From PALSA-612 sp963711315 (lineage in GTDB: Bacteria; Actinomycetota; Thermoleophilia; Gaiellales; Gaiellaceae), in contig CAVQDQ010000001.1 in assembly GCA_963711315.1 (NCBI GenBank), positions 301,871 through 365,870 on the forward strand: a stretch of DNA of 64,000 nt, written 5' to 3'. A program made the position numbers and the translations under genes. A model generated the notes under the pieces. That model did not search any database. It saw only the letters and a program-made list of their open reading frames with translations, and was not told where the DNA came from. Below are positions 37,676 through 46,761 of this stretch, piece after piece. Position 1 is the first letter of the stretch. Each line of letters starts with the position of its first letter.

Positions 37676-38019
37676 ATGACACAGACACCCGCTACCCGAC
37701 GAACTCGTCGAGCTGATTGCTCAGCGCTTCCAGGCGCTCGCCGACCCGACGCGCATCAAGCTGCTCGACTGCATCTGCGTGCGCGGCGAGGCGAGCGTGC
37801 AGGAGCTCACCGAGGTCGTCGGGTCGACGCAGCAGAACGTCTCACAGGCACCTGAGCGTGCTCCGCGACGCCGGCATCGTCCGGCGGCGGAAGGTCGGCA
37901 ATTTCGCCTACTACTCGATCGTCGACGAGCGTGTGCTCGCGCTCTGCGAGGACGTCTGCGGGAGCCTCGAGCAGCAGTACCGGTCGCTCCACGGCGTCGT
38001 AGCCGGTGCGCGCGGGTGA
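37676..38019 (+). CDS. ArsR-family transcriptional regulator (BigR/SqrR-like), two frameshifts
   Basis: Two single extra bases (C at 37695-37697, G at 37847/37848) split the gene over three frames; removing them gives about 113 residues: LIAQRFQALADPTRIKLLDCICVRG up to residue 35, then SVQELTEVVGSTQQNVSQHL (recognition helix) and NFAYYSIVDERVLALCEDVCG. A cysteine in DCIC aligns with the first sensing Cys I recall in BigR/SqrR, and two more lie in the last helix, so persulfide sensing is plausible. It is divergent from the SQR-like operon. Confidence 0.8.
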
Positions 38020-38354
38020 GTGCGTTGTTCGAGCTCTTCCAGACCGAGTGGTGCCCCGCTTCCGCGCGGGTGCGGCAGCGGTTGACCGAGCTCGGTATCG
38101 ACTACGTCATCCGCCAGGTGCCGGTCGAGCGAGAGTCTCGGGCCGCGCTCCGGGCCACCACCGGCTCGGACGTCGTCCCCGTGCTGCGCCTCGAGAACGG
38201 CTCCGCAATCGTCGGCGAGGACCACATCCTGGCCTTTCTCGGCGAGCACTTCGCGGAGCCCTTCGAGGCGGATGCTCAGCGACAGAAGGCGGCGAAGGCG
38301 CGCCGCCGCTATCTCGAGGAGGAATGCAAATGCTTGGAACCGCTTACACGTTGA
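38016..38354 (+). CDS. Glutaredoxin/GST-N-fold protein
   Basis: GTG 38016 overlaps the arsR stop (GTGA). The 112-residue product has a thioredoxin-like N terminus with LFQTEWCPASARVRQRLTEL (a single active-site Cys, CPAS rather than CPYC), then VVPVLRLENGSAIVGEDHIL with the cis-Pro and glutathione-site Glu-Asp pattern. It may reduce or shuttle persulfides or mixed disulfides. The final 25 bases overlap the next gene. Confidence 0.8.
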   Translation: MSALFELFQTEWCPASARVRQRLTELGIDYVIRQVPVERESRAALRATTGSDVVPVLRLENGSAIVGEDHILAFLGEHFAEPFEADAQRQKAAKARRRYLEEECKCLEPLTR

Positions 38355-39205
38355 GCGAGAAGACGGCGCTGCCGTTCGAGGACGCGGTCGAGCGCGTGCG
38401 CGACGAGCTCAAGAACGAAGGCTTCGGCGTGCTGTGTGAGATCGACGTCCGGGCGACGCTCAAGGAGAAGCTCGGCGTCGACGGACAGCCGTACATGATC
38501 CTCGGCGCTTGTAATCCCCCGCTGGCTCACAAGGCGCTCGAGGCGGAGCCGGAGCTCGGCACACTCCTGCCGTGCAACGTCGTCGTCTATCGCGACGAGG
38601 GCGAGACGCACATCGCCGCGATCGATGCCGAGCGGATGCTCTCCATCGTCGACAACGACGAGCTGGCTCCAATTGCCGCGAAAGTGAGCGAACGTCTTGG
38701 CAACGTCGTTCGCCGAGCCGCGGCTGTACACGGAGGTCACGTGATGCCCGCGACCGCCGCCGGCCCGCGCGTGCGGCCGAAGGAGTTCCACTTCCCGCTC
38801 TCGGTCGAGCAGGTCGGTGAACGACGGGTCGCGGCGCGAGTCGCCGGCAAGCCGGCGATCGAGATCACGCCGCCGCCCGAGTTTCGAGGCACCGACCCCA
38901 CGACGTGGAGCCCGGAGGACTTCCTCGTCGCGGCAGCGGCTTCGTGTCTCGCCGTCACCTTCACGGGGCTTGCTGCCGGCGAGGGGCTCGTCTACTCGGG
39001 ACTGACCGTCGAGGCCGACGGCGTCGCAGGCATGCGCTCGGACGGGCGGTTCGGCTTCACGCGGCTACGGCTGCGACTGGAGGTCGAGACCGACCAGGCG
39101 GCGGACGGCCGCCGGCTCGCCGAGCAGGCCGAGCAGAAGTGCCTTGTTTCCGCTTCGCTCGACCTGCCCGTCGAGACCGAGATCGTCGTCAGGCCTCTGC
39201 CGTAG
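38330..39205 (+). CDS. DUF302 domain fused to OsmC-like domain
   Basis: From ATG 38330 (GAGGAGG site 8 bases upstream) the frame runs for 291 residues. Residues 1-130 are DUF302 (AVERVRDELKNEGFGVLCEIDVR, LGACNPPLAHKAL); residues about 150-291 are an OsmC-like fold with WSPEDFLVAAAASC and the second Cys in EQKCLVSASL, the organic-hydroperoxide/persulfide-reducing pair. An internal ATG at 38744 has its own GGAGG site and the +1 frame ends there in TGA, so two separate genes joined by a one-base error are equally possible. It belongs to the sulfur/redox cluster. Confidence 0.78.
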   Translation: MLGTAYTLSEKTALPFEDAVERVRDELKNEGFGVLCEIDVRATLKEKLGVDGQPYMILGACNPPLAHKALEAEPELGTLLPCNVVVYRDEGETHIAAIDAERMLSIVDNDELAPIAAKVSERLGNVVRRAAAVHGGHVMPATAAGPRVRPKEFHFPLSVEQVGERRVAARVAGKPAIEITPPPEFRGTDPTTWSPEDFLVAAAASCLAVTFTGLAAGEGLVYSGLTVEADGVAGMRSDGRFGFTRLRLRLEVETDQAADGRRLAEQAEQKCLVSASLDLPVETEIVVRPLP

Positions 39206-39206
39206 C

Positions 39207-39683
39207 TCAGACCTGGCTCATCATCTTTTCCATGGCGGCCTTGCCGCGCTCGGCCATCTCCTCGGGTGGCACGTCCTCGACGTGCGTCGCGATCCCCCAC
39301 TGGTGACCGTACGGGTCGGTGACCGTTCCGAAGCGGTCGCCCCAGAACATGTCCTCGGCCGGCGTGGTCACCGTCGCGCCGGCGTCGACCGCCTGCTTGA
39401 TCGCCGCGTCGACGTCCTCGGAGTACATGAAGATGCTCATGGTCGACGTGCCGGCCTCGTTCGGCGGCTTGACGTTCGACTGGGGGAACGGATCGGAGAG
39501 CATGATCAACGAATCGCCGATCTCGAGCTCTGCGTGGGCGATCTTGCCGCCCGGCGCGTCCATGCGCATCCGCTCCTTGGCGCCGAAAGCCTGCTTGTAG
39601 AAGTCGATCGCCGCCGCGGCGTCCTCGACGGCGAGCGCTGCGGTGAGGGTGTGGTAGCCCTCTGGAATCGGCTTTACGCCCAT
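39207..39683 (-). CDS. VOC-family (PhnB/glyoxalase-like) protein
   Basis: A 158-residue protein with PEGYHTLTAALAVEDAAAAI, FYKQAFGAKERMRMDAPGGK, AELEIGDSLIMLSD and the C-terminal TVTDPYGHQWGIATHVEDV. It is of the PhnB-like branch, widely annotated as glyoxalase/bleomycin-resistance. The C-terminal DVPPEEMAERGKAAMEKM tail resembles actinobacterial relatives. The substrate is unknown. It converges on the DUF302-OsmC gene. Confidence 0.88.
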   Translation of the reverse strand: MGVKPIPEGYHTLTAALAVEDAAAAIDFYKQAFGAKERMRMDAPGGKIAHAELEIGDSLIMLSDPFPQSNVKPPNEAGTSTMSIFMYSEDVDAAIKQAVDAGATVTTPAEDMFWGDRFGTVTDPYGHQWGIATHVEDVPPEEMAERGKAAMEKMMSQV

Positions 39684-39737
39684 TCTCGAGCACCCCTTTC
39701 GGGTCGCTGGCAGTGAGCCACCGATACTACGGATCCG

Positions 39738-40706
39738 CTACATGGTGATGACGACTTTTCCTCGGGCGTGGCCCTCGCCCAGGTAGCGCAGCGCGTCGTC
39801 GACGTGGCTCAGCTCATAGGTCTTGTCGATCACGGATCTGACCTTGCCGTCGTCGAGCAGCTCCTGCATGACGGCAAGGTCTTCCTTCGTGATCTTCGCG
39901 ATGAAGAACTTCACCGTCTGGCTCTTGCCCAGCGCCGAGAGGCGCGTGCTGACCACGTGCCCTAGTGGGCCGAGCCCGCGGCCCGGAAACTTCGCACCGA
40001 CGATGACGACCGTCGCCTCCGGCGTCAGCACGTGCCGGAGCTTCGAGAACGGCTTGCTGCCGGCGATGTCGATCAGGAGGTCGTACCGCGCGTCGAGGTT
40101 CGTAAAGTCCTCCTGCGTGTAGTCGACGACACGGTCTGCGCCGAGCGCTCGCGCCTGCTCGACGTTCCGCGTCGAGCACACGGCCGTCACCTCGGCGCCG
40201 AGCGCCTTGGCGATCTGCACGGCAAAGGTGCCCACACCTCCTGAGGCGCCGTTGATCAGCACCTTCTGGCCGGGCTGCAGCTTCCCATGGTCGCGCAGAG
40301 CCTGGAGGGCGGTGAGGGCCGCGATGGGAACGGCTGCCGCTTCCTCGAACGTCACGTTGGCGGGCTTCGGCACGAGCCGAACCTCCCTGGCCGCTGCGTA
40401 CTCCGCCCACGCTGCGCCCCCGGTGCCGAAGACCTCGTCACCCTGCTGAAACTCCTTGACGTCACTCCCGACGGCTTCGACGCGACCTGCGAGGTCGGCG
40501 CCCACCCGGGGGTCCTTGGGCCTGCGGAGGCCGGTTCCGAACAGCCTGACGAACCACGGGCCGTTCACCTCGTACCACTCCGCCGGGTTGACGGACGAGG
40601 CGTGCACGCGCACGAGCACCTGGTGGTCCTGGATCGCCGGTGTGTCGACGTCGCGCAGCTCGACGACCTCCGGTGGGCCGTACCGCTCGTGAAAGGCCGC
40701 TTTCAT
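39738..40706 (-). CDS. NAD(P)-dependent zinc-free MDR alcohol dehydrogenase/quinone reductase
   Basis: The 322-residue product has the MDR N-terminal GroES fold (ELRDVDTPAIQDHQVLVRVHA, GADLAGRVEAVG) and a Rossmann fold with VLINGASGGVGTFAVQIAKALGA split around the GASGGVG loop. The structural zinc lobe is absent, as in zeta-crystallin-like quinone oxidoreductases. It is divergent from a TetR regulator and has a well-defined promoter and two operators upstream, so it is probably induced by a small molecule, perhaps an electrophile. Confidence 0.9.
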   Translation of the reverse strand: MKAAFHERYGPPEVVELRDVDTPAIQDHQVLVRVHASSVNPAEWYEVNGPWFVRLFGTGLRRPKDPRVGADLAGRVEAVGSDVKEFQQGDEVFGTGGAAWAEYAAAREVRLVPKPANVTFEEAAAVPIAALTALQALRDHGKLQPGQKVLINGASGGVGTFAVQIAKALGAEVTAVCSTRNVEQARALGADRVVDYTQEDFTNLDARYDLLIDIAGSKPFSKLRHVLTPEATVVIVGAKFPGRGLGPLGHVVSTRLSALGKSQTVKFFIAKITKEDLAVMQELLDDGKVRSVIDKTYELSHVDDALRYLGEGHARGKVVITM

Positions 40707-40724
40707 CGTTCTCCACCTCCTGCT

Positions 40725-40741
40725 AACGTACAGCGTAAGTT
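40725..40741. promoter_or_regulatory. TetR-type operator O2
   Basis: A second copy of the same palindrome (core ACGTACAGCGTAAGT), centre 33 bp from O1, about three helical turns. It lies in the MDR leader between the promoter and the ribosome site (AGGAGGTGGAG). Two sites on one helix face suggest cooperative binding by TetR dimers. Confidence 0.7.
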
Positions 40742-40751
40742 TACGACCGGC

Positions 40752-40780
40752 ACATTAGACGTACGGCGTAAGTCTGTCAA
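40752..40780 (-). promoter_or_regulatory. Sigma-70-type promoter of the MDR gene with operator in its spacer
   Basis: On the minus strand TTGACA (40780-40775), a 17-base spacer and TAATGT (40757-40752) form a near-consensus promoter for the MDR gene starting at 40706. The spacer is exactly the upstream operator (40758-40774). This is the clearest promoter in the window. Confidence 0.8.
40758..40774. promoter_or_regulatory. TetR-type operator O1
   Basis: Near-perfect palindrome: the core ACGTACGGCGTAAGT matches its own reverse complement at 13 of 15 positions. It fills the spacer of the MDR promoter, so a bound regulator would block RNA polymerase. It also lies 15 bases ahead of the tetR start, allowing autoregulation. 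Confidence 0.75.
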
Positions 40781-40788
40781 GGGACCCG

Positions 40789-41433
40789 ATGGCCAAGCGC
40801 ACGCCTCTGAGCAGAGACCGCATCCTGAGCGCCGCGATGAAGCTCGCCGACGAGGGCGGGATCAAGGCGGTCAGCATGCGGAAGATCGCCCAGGAGCTAG
40901 GGGTCGAGGCGATGTCGCTCTACAACCACGTCGCGTCGAAGGACGAGATCGTCGACGGCATCGTCGATCTCGTCGCCACCGAGATCGACCTCGCTCCCAC
41001 CGGCGACGATTGGAAGGAGGCCATGCGCCGGCGCGTGATCTCCGCCCACGACGTGCTCCTGAAGCATCCCTGGGCCTGCAGCCTCTGGATGTCGAGCCAG
41101 ACGTTCGGCGCGGCGCGCATGCGTTACGGCGACGCCGTGCTCCGCGGCTTTCGGGAAGGCGGCTTCCCCGAGGAGCTGACGTACCACGCCTTCCATGTCA
41201 TCCAGAGCCACGTCATGGGCTTCACGATGTACGTGGCGAGCTTCGACTTCGACGTCGAGGAGCTGGACCAGCTTGCCGCCGACTTCCTCGAGACGTTCCC
41301 GGCCGACGAGTACCCCGACCTCGCCGTGCACATCAGACAGCACGCGGAGCCCGGCGACGAGCACGAGGGCACGTTCGAGTTCGGCCTCGAGCTCGTCCTC
41401 GACGGCCTGGAGCGGCTTCGCGACGCGGCTTGA
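40789..41433 (+). CDS. TetR/AcrR-family transcriptional regulator
   Basis: A 214-residue regulator: the N-terminal helix-turn-helix is KLADEGGIKAVSMRKIAQEL and GVEAMSLYNHVASKDEIVDG, followed by a TetR_C-type ligand domain with HPWACSLWMSS and DFLETFPADEYPDL. It is divergent from the MDR dehydrogenase, and the two operators lie between them. It most likely represses that gene and itself until a ligand binds. Confidence 0.92.
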   Translation: MAKRTPLSRDRILSAAMKLADEGGIKAVSMRKIAQELGVEAMSLYNHVASKDEIVDGIVDLVATEIDLAPTGDDWKEAMRRRVISAHDVLLKHPWACSLWMSSQTFGAARMRYGDAVLRGFREGGFPEELTYHAFHVIQSHVMGFTMYVASFDFDVEELDQLAADFLETFPADEYPDLAVHIRQHAEPGDEHEGTFEFGLELVLDGLERLRDAA

Positions 41434-41455
41434 GGGTAGTAGTCTCGGCCCGGCG

Positions 41456-41932
41456 ATGCGCGCGACGGGCTTCAACCACGTCTCGATCAATGCCCGCAAC
41501 CTCGAGGAGTCGACGCGCTTCTACGTCGAGGTCTTCGGGATGGAGAAGATCCCGACGTACACGTTCGCCTTCCCCGTCCAGTACCTGAGGCTCGGCGACC
41601 TCCAGCTTCACCTCTTCGAGCGCGACACGGACGCGCCCGAGTTCCATCACATCGGCATCAACGTGGACGACTTCGAAGGCGCCTACCGTCGCGTCAAGGC
41701 GCTCGGGATCCTGGAAAAGGACACGTTCTTCCAGGCCATGCACGAACTCCCCGACGGCAGCGTGCAGATGTACATCCGCGACCCGGCCGGCAACCTCATC
41801 GAGTGTTGCTGGCCTGATGTGGAGACGCTCGACCGGACGCAGTTCCCCGAGCTGAAGCGGCTCGCAGACTCGGTGCCGCAGACCGAGGAGGCGCGCGGCG
41901 CAACTCTCTTCCTCGACCGTGTGAAGACGTGA
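41456..41932 (+). CDS. VOC-family dioxygenase/glyoxalase-like protein
   Basis: ATG 41456 gives 158 residues. The paired beta-alpha-beta modules are visible: FNHVSINARNLEESTRFYVEVFG, LHLFERDTDAPEFHHIGI and RDPAGNLIECCW. The likely metal ligands are the His in FNHVS, a His in EFHHIG and the Glu in LIECCW, as in extradiol dioxygenase-type VOC enzymes. It starts a run of genes overlapping by 4 bases (MDR dehydrogenase, molybdenum hydroxylase), so it may share their catabolic pathway. Confidence 0.85.
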   Translation: MRATGFNHVSINARNLEESTRFYVEVFGMEKIPTYTFAFPVQYLRLGDLQLHLFERDTDAPEFHHIGINVDDFEGAYRRVKALGILEKDTFFQAMHELPDGSVQMYIRDPAGNLIECCWPDVETLDRTQFPELKRLADSVPQTEEARGATLFLDRVKT

Positions 41933-42871
41933 AAGCGGCGGTGATCAGCGAGCTCGGCCGTCCGCCGGAGGTCGCAGACCGGCCCGAGCCGTCCGACGGG
42001 GAGATCTACGAGATCTCGGCGGTTGCGTTGAATCCGCTCGACATCAACGTCGGCGCAGGGCGCTACTTCGGCGGCCACCCAGAGCTTCCGTTCGTGCCGG
42101 GCTGCGAAGGCGTCGGCCGCGCGGCCGACGACAGACGCGTGTACCTCTTCAGCGGCGGCCTCGGGCTTTCTCGGGACGGGCTGCTCGCCGAGCACGCGAG
42201 CGCTCCTGCGGACCTCGGCATTCAGCTTCCGGACGAGGTGTCCGACGAGGTAGCGGCAGCGTGCGGCATAGCCGGCATGGCGGGTTGGATGCCCGTCGCG
42301 TGGCGGGCGCCGGTAGAGGAGGACTGACCGCGTGCTCGTGCTCGGGGCGACGGGCACGGTCGGGCTCGTGGCCGTGCAGGCGGCGAAGCTGCTCGGCGCC
42401 AAGCACGTCGTCGCCGCGGGACGGAATCACGAGCGGCTCGAGCGAGCGACCGAGCTCGGGGCCGATGCCACCGTCAGCCTCGAGCAAGACGATCTCGTCG
42501 GCGCCTTCAAGGAGGCTGCGGGCGGCGACGGCCCCACGTATGTCGTCGACGCGCTCTGGGGGCCCCCGGCGGTCGCGGCGACGCAGGCAGCAGCGCCAGG
42601 CTGGCGCCTCGTCCAGCTAGGTCAGTCGGCAGGCGCCGAGGCGCCTCTCACCTCGGCGGCGGTTCGCGGGAAGATGGGCGAGATCTACGGCTACACGGAC
42701 TTCGCGGTGCCCAGGGACGTGTTCCGCGAGCACTACCTGCGCCTCGTCGGTCATGCGGCTGCGGGCGACATTACGTTCGACATCGACGCCTATCCGCTGG
42801 AGCGGGTCGCGGAAGCCTGGGAGCGCCAGGCCGCCGGTCCGCACGCGAAGATCGTGGTCACGGTCCCGTGA
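41929..42871 (+). CDS. MDR-type zinc-independent dehydrogenase, one frameshift
   Basis: GTG 41929 starts in the VOC gene's stop (GTGA). A GroES-like half (VALNPLDINVGAGRYFGG, FVPGCEGVGRA) ends prematurely at 42327; one extra T at 42325 causes it. The following frame continues with DRVLVLGATGTVGLVAVQAAKLLGA (dinucleotide loop) to the stop at 42871. Restored length is about 313 residues. It is an acryloyl-CoA- or quinone-reductase-like MDR protein; the substrate is unknown. It overlaps the next gene by 4 bases. Confidence 0.8.
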
Positions 42872-43706
42872 AGCCGGCGCCGTTCGAGTACCACGCGCCG
42901 GAGACGGTCGACGAGGCGGTCGAGCTGCTGGCCCAGGGGAACGGCACGCAGGTGCTCGCCGGCGGCCAGAGCCTCGTGCAGCTGATGAAGTTCCGCACGG
43001 CAAAGCCGAGCGCGCTCGTCGACGTGAACGGCGTCGCGGGCTTCGACGTGCTGGAGGAGCGTGACGGCGAGCTTCACGTGGGCGCCACGGTGCGCCAGCA
43101 GCGTCTGCTGGCGGATCCGCTCGTCGACAGCTGGCCACTCCTACGCGAGGCGACGCGCTACATCGGCTACCTGGAGACGCGCCGCCGCGGCACCGTCTGC
43201 GGCTCGCTCGCGTTCGCGGCGCCCTGGGCGGAGCTGACGGCCGCGGCCGTCGCGCTCGATGCCGCGATCGACGTCCGCTCGATACGAGGCGAGCGGACGA
43301 TCGATGCGCGGGACTTCTTCCTGGGCCCCCACGAAACAGCGCTCGAGCCCGACGAGCTGATCACGAAGGCGCGCTTCCCGAAGCCTGCCGAGCGCACCGG
43401 CGCGGGCTTTCACGAGATCAGCGACCGCAACCGCGACTACGCGCAGCTCGCAGCGGCCGCACTGGTGACGGTGGACGAGTCCGGCGCTGCCTCAGCTGCC
43501 GAGCTCGTCCTGCTTCGCGTCGCCGAAACGCCGATCCGCATCGATGCAACGGCGGCGGTCGACGACGATGACGCGCTCCACGAGCTGCTGGCAGATCTCG
43601 ACCCGCCCTCCGACATCGAGGTGTCGGCGGCACCACCGTCGGCGCGTCGCGCCGCGTCCTCGCCCGTCGTGCCCTGCGCGACGCCAAGCGGAGCGCGCCG
43701 CGATGA
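42868..43706 (+). CDS. Molybdenum hydroxylase FAD-binding (medium) subunit, frameshifted near 3' end
   Basis: GTG 42868 opens an FAD-binding subunit of the CoxM/XdhB type: EYHAPETVDEAVELL, AGGQSLVQLMKFR (FAD pyrophosphate loop), then RRRGTVCGSLAFAAPWAEL, a variant of the TIGGN second FAD loop. After about 43620 the frame is lost by one or two indels, and the expected C terminus (VLARRALRDAK) appears in another frame ending in TGA that overlaps the next ATG at 43703. It passes electrons from the Fe-S subunit to FAD. Confidence 0.82.
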
Positions 43707-44162
43707 TTCGCATCGAGGTCAACGGCCGCGCCTACGAGCGCGAGCGTCGAGCCGCGCCGCACGCTCGCCGACTTCCTCCGCGACGACCTGAACCTCACAG
43801 GCACCCATGTCGCCTGCGAGCACGGCTTCTGCGGCTCCTGCAACGTGTCGTCGACGGCGAGGTGATCCGCTCCTGCCTGCTGTTCGCCGTCCAGGCCGAC
43901 GGCCGCTCCGTCGAGACCGTGGAGGCCTCGCCGCAGCCCGACGGGACGCTGAACGACGCTGCAGCAGGCGTTCACGCGAGCACCACGCGCTCCAGTGCGG
44001 CTTCTGCACGCCGGCGATGCTCCTGACCGCGACGGAGTTCCTGCGCGACCACCCCGGCGAGACGGAGCGACGAGGCAGATCCGCGAGGCGATCGTCGGCG
44101 TCACCTGCCGCTGCACGGGCTACCAGCAGATCGTCCAGGCCATCCAAGCGGTGGCGGGCTGA
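43703..44162 (+). pseudogene. Molybdenum hydroxylase [2Fe-2S] (small) subunit, multiply frameshifted
   Basis: ATG 43703 starts MIRIEVNGRAYERE; after an extra base the next frame gives RRTLADFLRDDLNLTG and HVACEHGFCGSCNV (plant-type ferredoxin cluster), then further shifts lead to HALQCGFCTPAMLLTATEFL and TCRCTGYQQIVQAI (second cluster). All eight cluster cysteines can be found, but spread over three frames. There are no nonsense changes within the segments, so consensus errors are likelier than decay. Confidence 0.75.
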
Positions 44163-44166
44163 AGGC

Positions 44167-46619
44167 ATGACGCATGCGAGCAGCACCCGGACGCCGCGAA
44201 GATCGCGCGCCGACACGGCGCAGAACGAGGCCGCGCGCAAGTGGCTCGGCAAGAGCATCAACCGCGTCGAGGACCCGCGCTTCCTCCGCGGCGAGGGCCG
44301 TTACCTCGACGACATCAAGCTCGAGAACATGGCGCACGCGGCGATCGTGCGCAGCCCGCACGCGCACGCGCGCATCGTCTCCGTCGACACGTCGAAGGCC
44401 GAGGCGCTGCCGGGCGTGATCCGCGTCGTCACGGGCAGCGGACGTCGCCGAGCACGCCGCGCCGCTTCCCTCCTTCGGCGCCGGCCCGATCGTCCAGGAC
44501 ATGATCGCCATCGAGAAGGTGCGCCACTACGGCGAGGCGGTCGCGGCCGTGATCGCCGAGGACCGCTACATCGCCGAGGACGCGTGCGACCTGATCGAGG
44601 TCGAGTACGAGCCGCTGCCGGTCGTGCTCGACCCGGCCGAAGCGCGGAAGGACGGCGCGCCGCTCGTCCACGAGAAGCTCGAGACGAACGTCGCCTACGA
44701 GCGAACCTTCTCGTTCGGCGAGGTCGACCAGCGCCTTCGAGGAAGCGCCGCGGAAGGTGCAGGCGAAGCTGCGCTGGCCGCGCTCGACCGGCATGCCGAT
44801 GGACATGAACGGCGCCATCGGCGACTACGACGCGGGCACCGGCGTCGTGACGATCTACGCCAACTCGATGACCTTCACGTACTTCCACTGGCTGATCGCC
44901 GGGTCGCTGAAGATCCCGACCAGCAAGCTGCGGGTCGTGCCCATCGCCGCCGGCGGCAGCTTCGGCTCGAAGTTCTTCATGCACAAGGTGCCGACGTTCG
45001 CCGGCTTCCTCTCGAAGCTCGTCGGGCAGCCGGTGAAGTACGTCGAGGACCGCATCACGCACATCACGAACAACGACCACGCGGCTCCGATCGCTGGTAC
45101 GACGCCGAGCTCGCCTTCGACGACGACGGCATGTTCCGCGCGCTGCGCATCGGCTGCGTCGACGACTACGGCGCGTACCTCCAGTTCGGCACCGGCACGC
45201 ACGGCAACGCGCTCTCCCAGATCGTCGGCCCGTACCGGATCCAGCACGTGGAGTACTCGCTGGCGGCGATCCTCACCAACAAGAACCAGCAGGGCGCGTA
45301 CCGCGGCTTCGGCGCCGAGTGCTCGAACTGGGTGCTGGAGCGGCTCGTCGACATGGCCGCCCGCGAGCTCGGCATGGATCGCGTCGAGATCCGCCGCCAG
45401 AACCTGATCGGCCCCGACGAGTGTTCCCTACCGGACGCCGACCGGGAACATCTACGACAGCGGCAACTACCAGGCCGTGCTCGAGAAGATCCTCGAGCTG
45501 GGGGAGTACGACCACTGGGTCGCCGAGCGAGACCGGCTGCGCGCGGAGGGCCGCCACGTCGGCATCGGCGTCGTCGCCTCCAACGAGCGCAGCGTCTTCT
45601 CCTCGACCGAGTTCTGGTTCTGGTTCGACAAGCCGGAGTTCACGCCGACCGCAGCCCGGAGAGCGCGAGCCTCCAGGATCGATCCCATGGGCCAGATCGT
45701 CGTCACGCTCCACTCGCAGGCGCTCTGGGGCAACAGTCCCGAGACGGTGGTGGCCCAGGTCGTGGCCGAGGAGTTCGACGTCGACCCGGCTTCGGTCGTC
45801 GTCACCTATGCCGATTCGCAGCACGCGCTCCCGGGCACGGGGCCCGGCGGGTCGCGCTTCACGGTCATGGTCTCGGGCGCCGTCGCCGGCGCCGCCGCCG
45901 AGGTGAAGGAGAAGATCAAGCGCATCGCGGCGATGAAGCTCGAGGTGTCAGAGGACGATCTCGAGTTCCGCGACGGCGGAGTCGGCGTCGTCGGCACTCC
46001 CGACCGCCACCTGACCCTGGGCGAGATCGCGCTGACGGCGTACATGTTCCGGCTCGATCTGCCACCCGACATGGAGAGCGGCCTCGCCTCGCAGTCCACC
46101 TACGACCACCCGCTGACGACGCTGCCCAACGACGATCGCTCCGACCTCGGCATCTTCTATCCCTTCGTCGGCCACGCCTGGCACATCGCGGTCGTGGAGG
46201 TCGACGTCGAGACCGGGAAGCTCGAGTTCCTCAACTACGCCGCCGTCCACGACGCCGGCACCGTCGTCAACCCGAAGACGCTGGACGGCCAGATCATCGG
46301 CGGCACGATCCAGGGTCTCGGCTCGGCGCTCTACGAGGAGATACCAGTACGACGCGGAGGGCCGCGTGCTCAACGAGAGCCTTCGAGCTACTACCACCTG
46401 CCCTTGTCGATGGACGTGCCGGCGATGACGGTCGCGCATTTGGAGACGCCGTCGCCGTTCACGCCGTACGGCATCAAGGGGGCGGGGGAGGGTGGCCGCA
46501 TGCTGACGCCCGCGATCCTCGAGCGCCGCCATCGAGGACGCGCTCGACGCCGTACGGCGTCACAGATCACGTCGCTCCCGATCAGAGCCGAGCAGATCGT
46601 GGAGTGGGCCAGTCAGTAG
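44167..46619 (+). pseudogene. Molybdenum hydroxylase large (molybdopterin) subunit, multiply frameshifted
   Basis: Pieces in three frames together span a complete subunit of roughly 815 residues: KWLGKSINRVEDPRFLRGEG, then IEKVRHYGEAVAAVIAEDRY, then AAGGSFGSKFFMHK, then QGAYRGFGAECSNWVLERL, and PYGIKGAGEGG near the end (the catalytic-Glu region). At least six net frame switches plus compensating pairs are seen. The AYRGFG active-site loop is not the AYRCSFR of form I CO dehydrogenase, so this is a form II/aldehyde- or purine-hydroxylase-like enzyme. Confidence 0.78.
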
Positions 46620-46761
46620 GAGCGCATGTCGTGGTGAGTGGGCGGAGGGCGCCGGGGGCTGAAATTGGCACAGAGTCGGCACAGGGCGGCGGATCACAGC
46701 AGGGCGAGAGCCTTGGGACCCGCGAACGCGTTACGGTAGGCACCCGACCAGGAGGTAGAAC

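Noticed and set aside
42868..46619. Carbon monoxide dehydrogenase (form I CoxMSL)
   Set aside because: The large subunit has AYRGFG where form I CO dehydrogenase has AYRCSFR, so CO oxidation is not supported.
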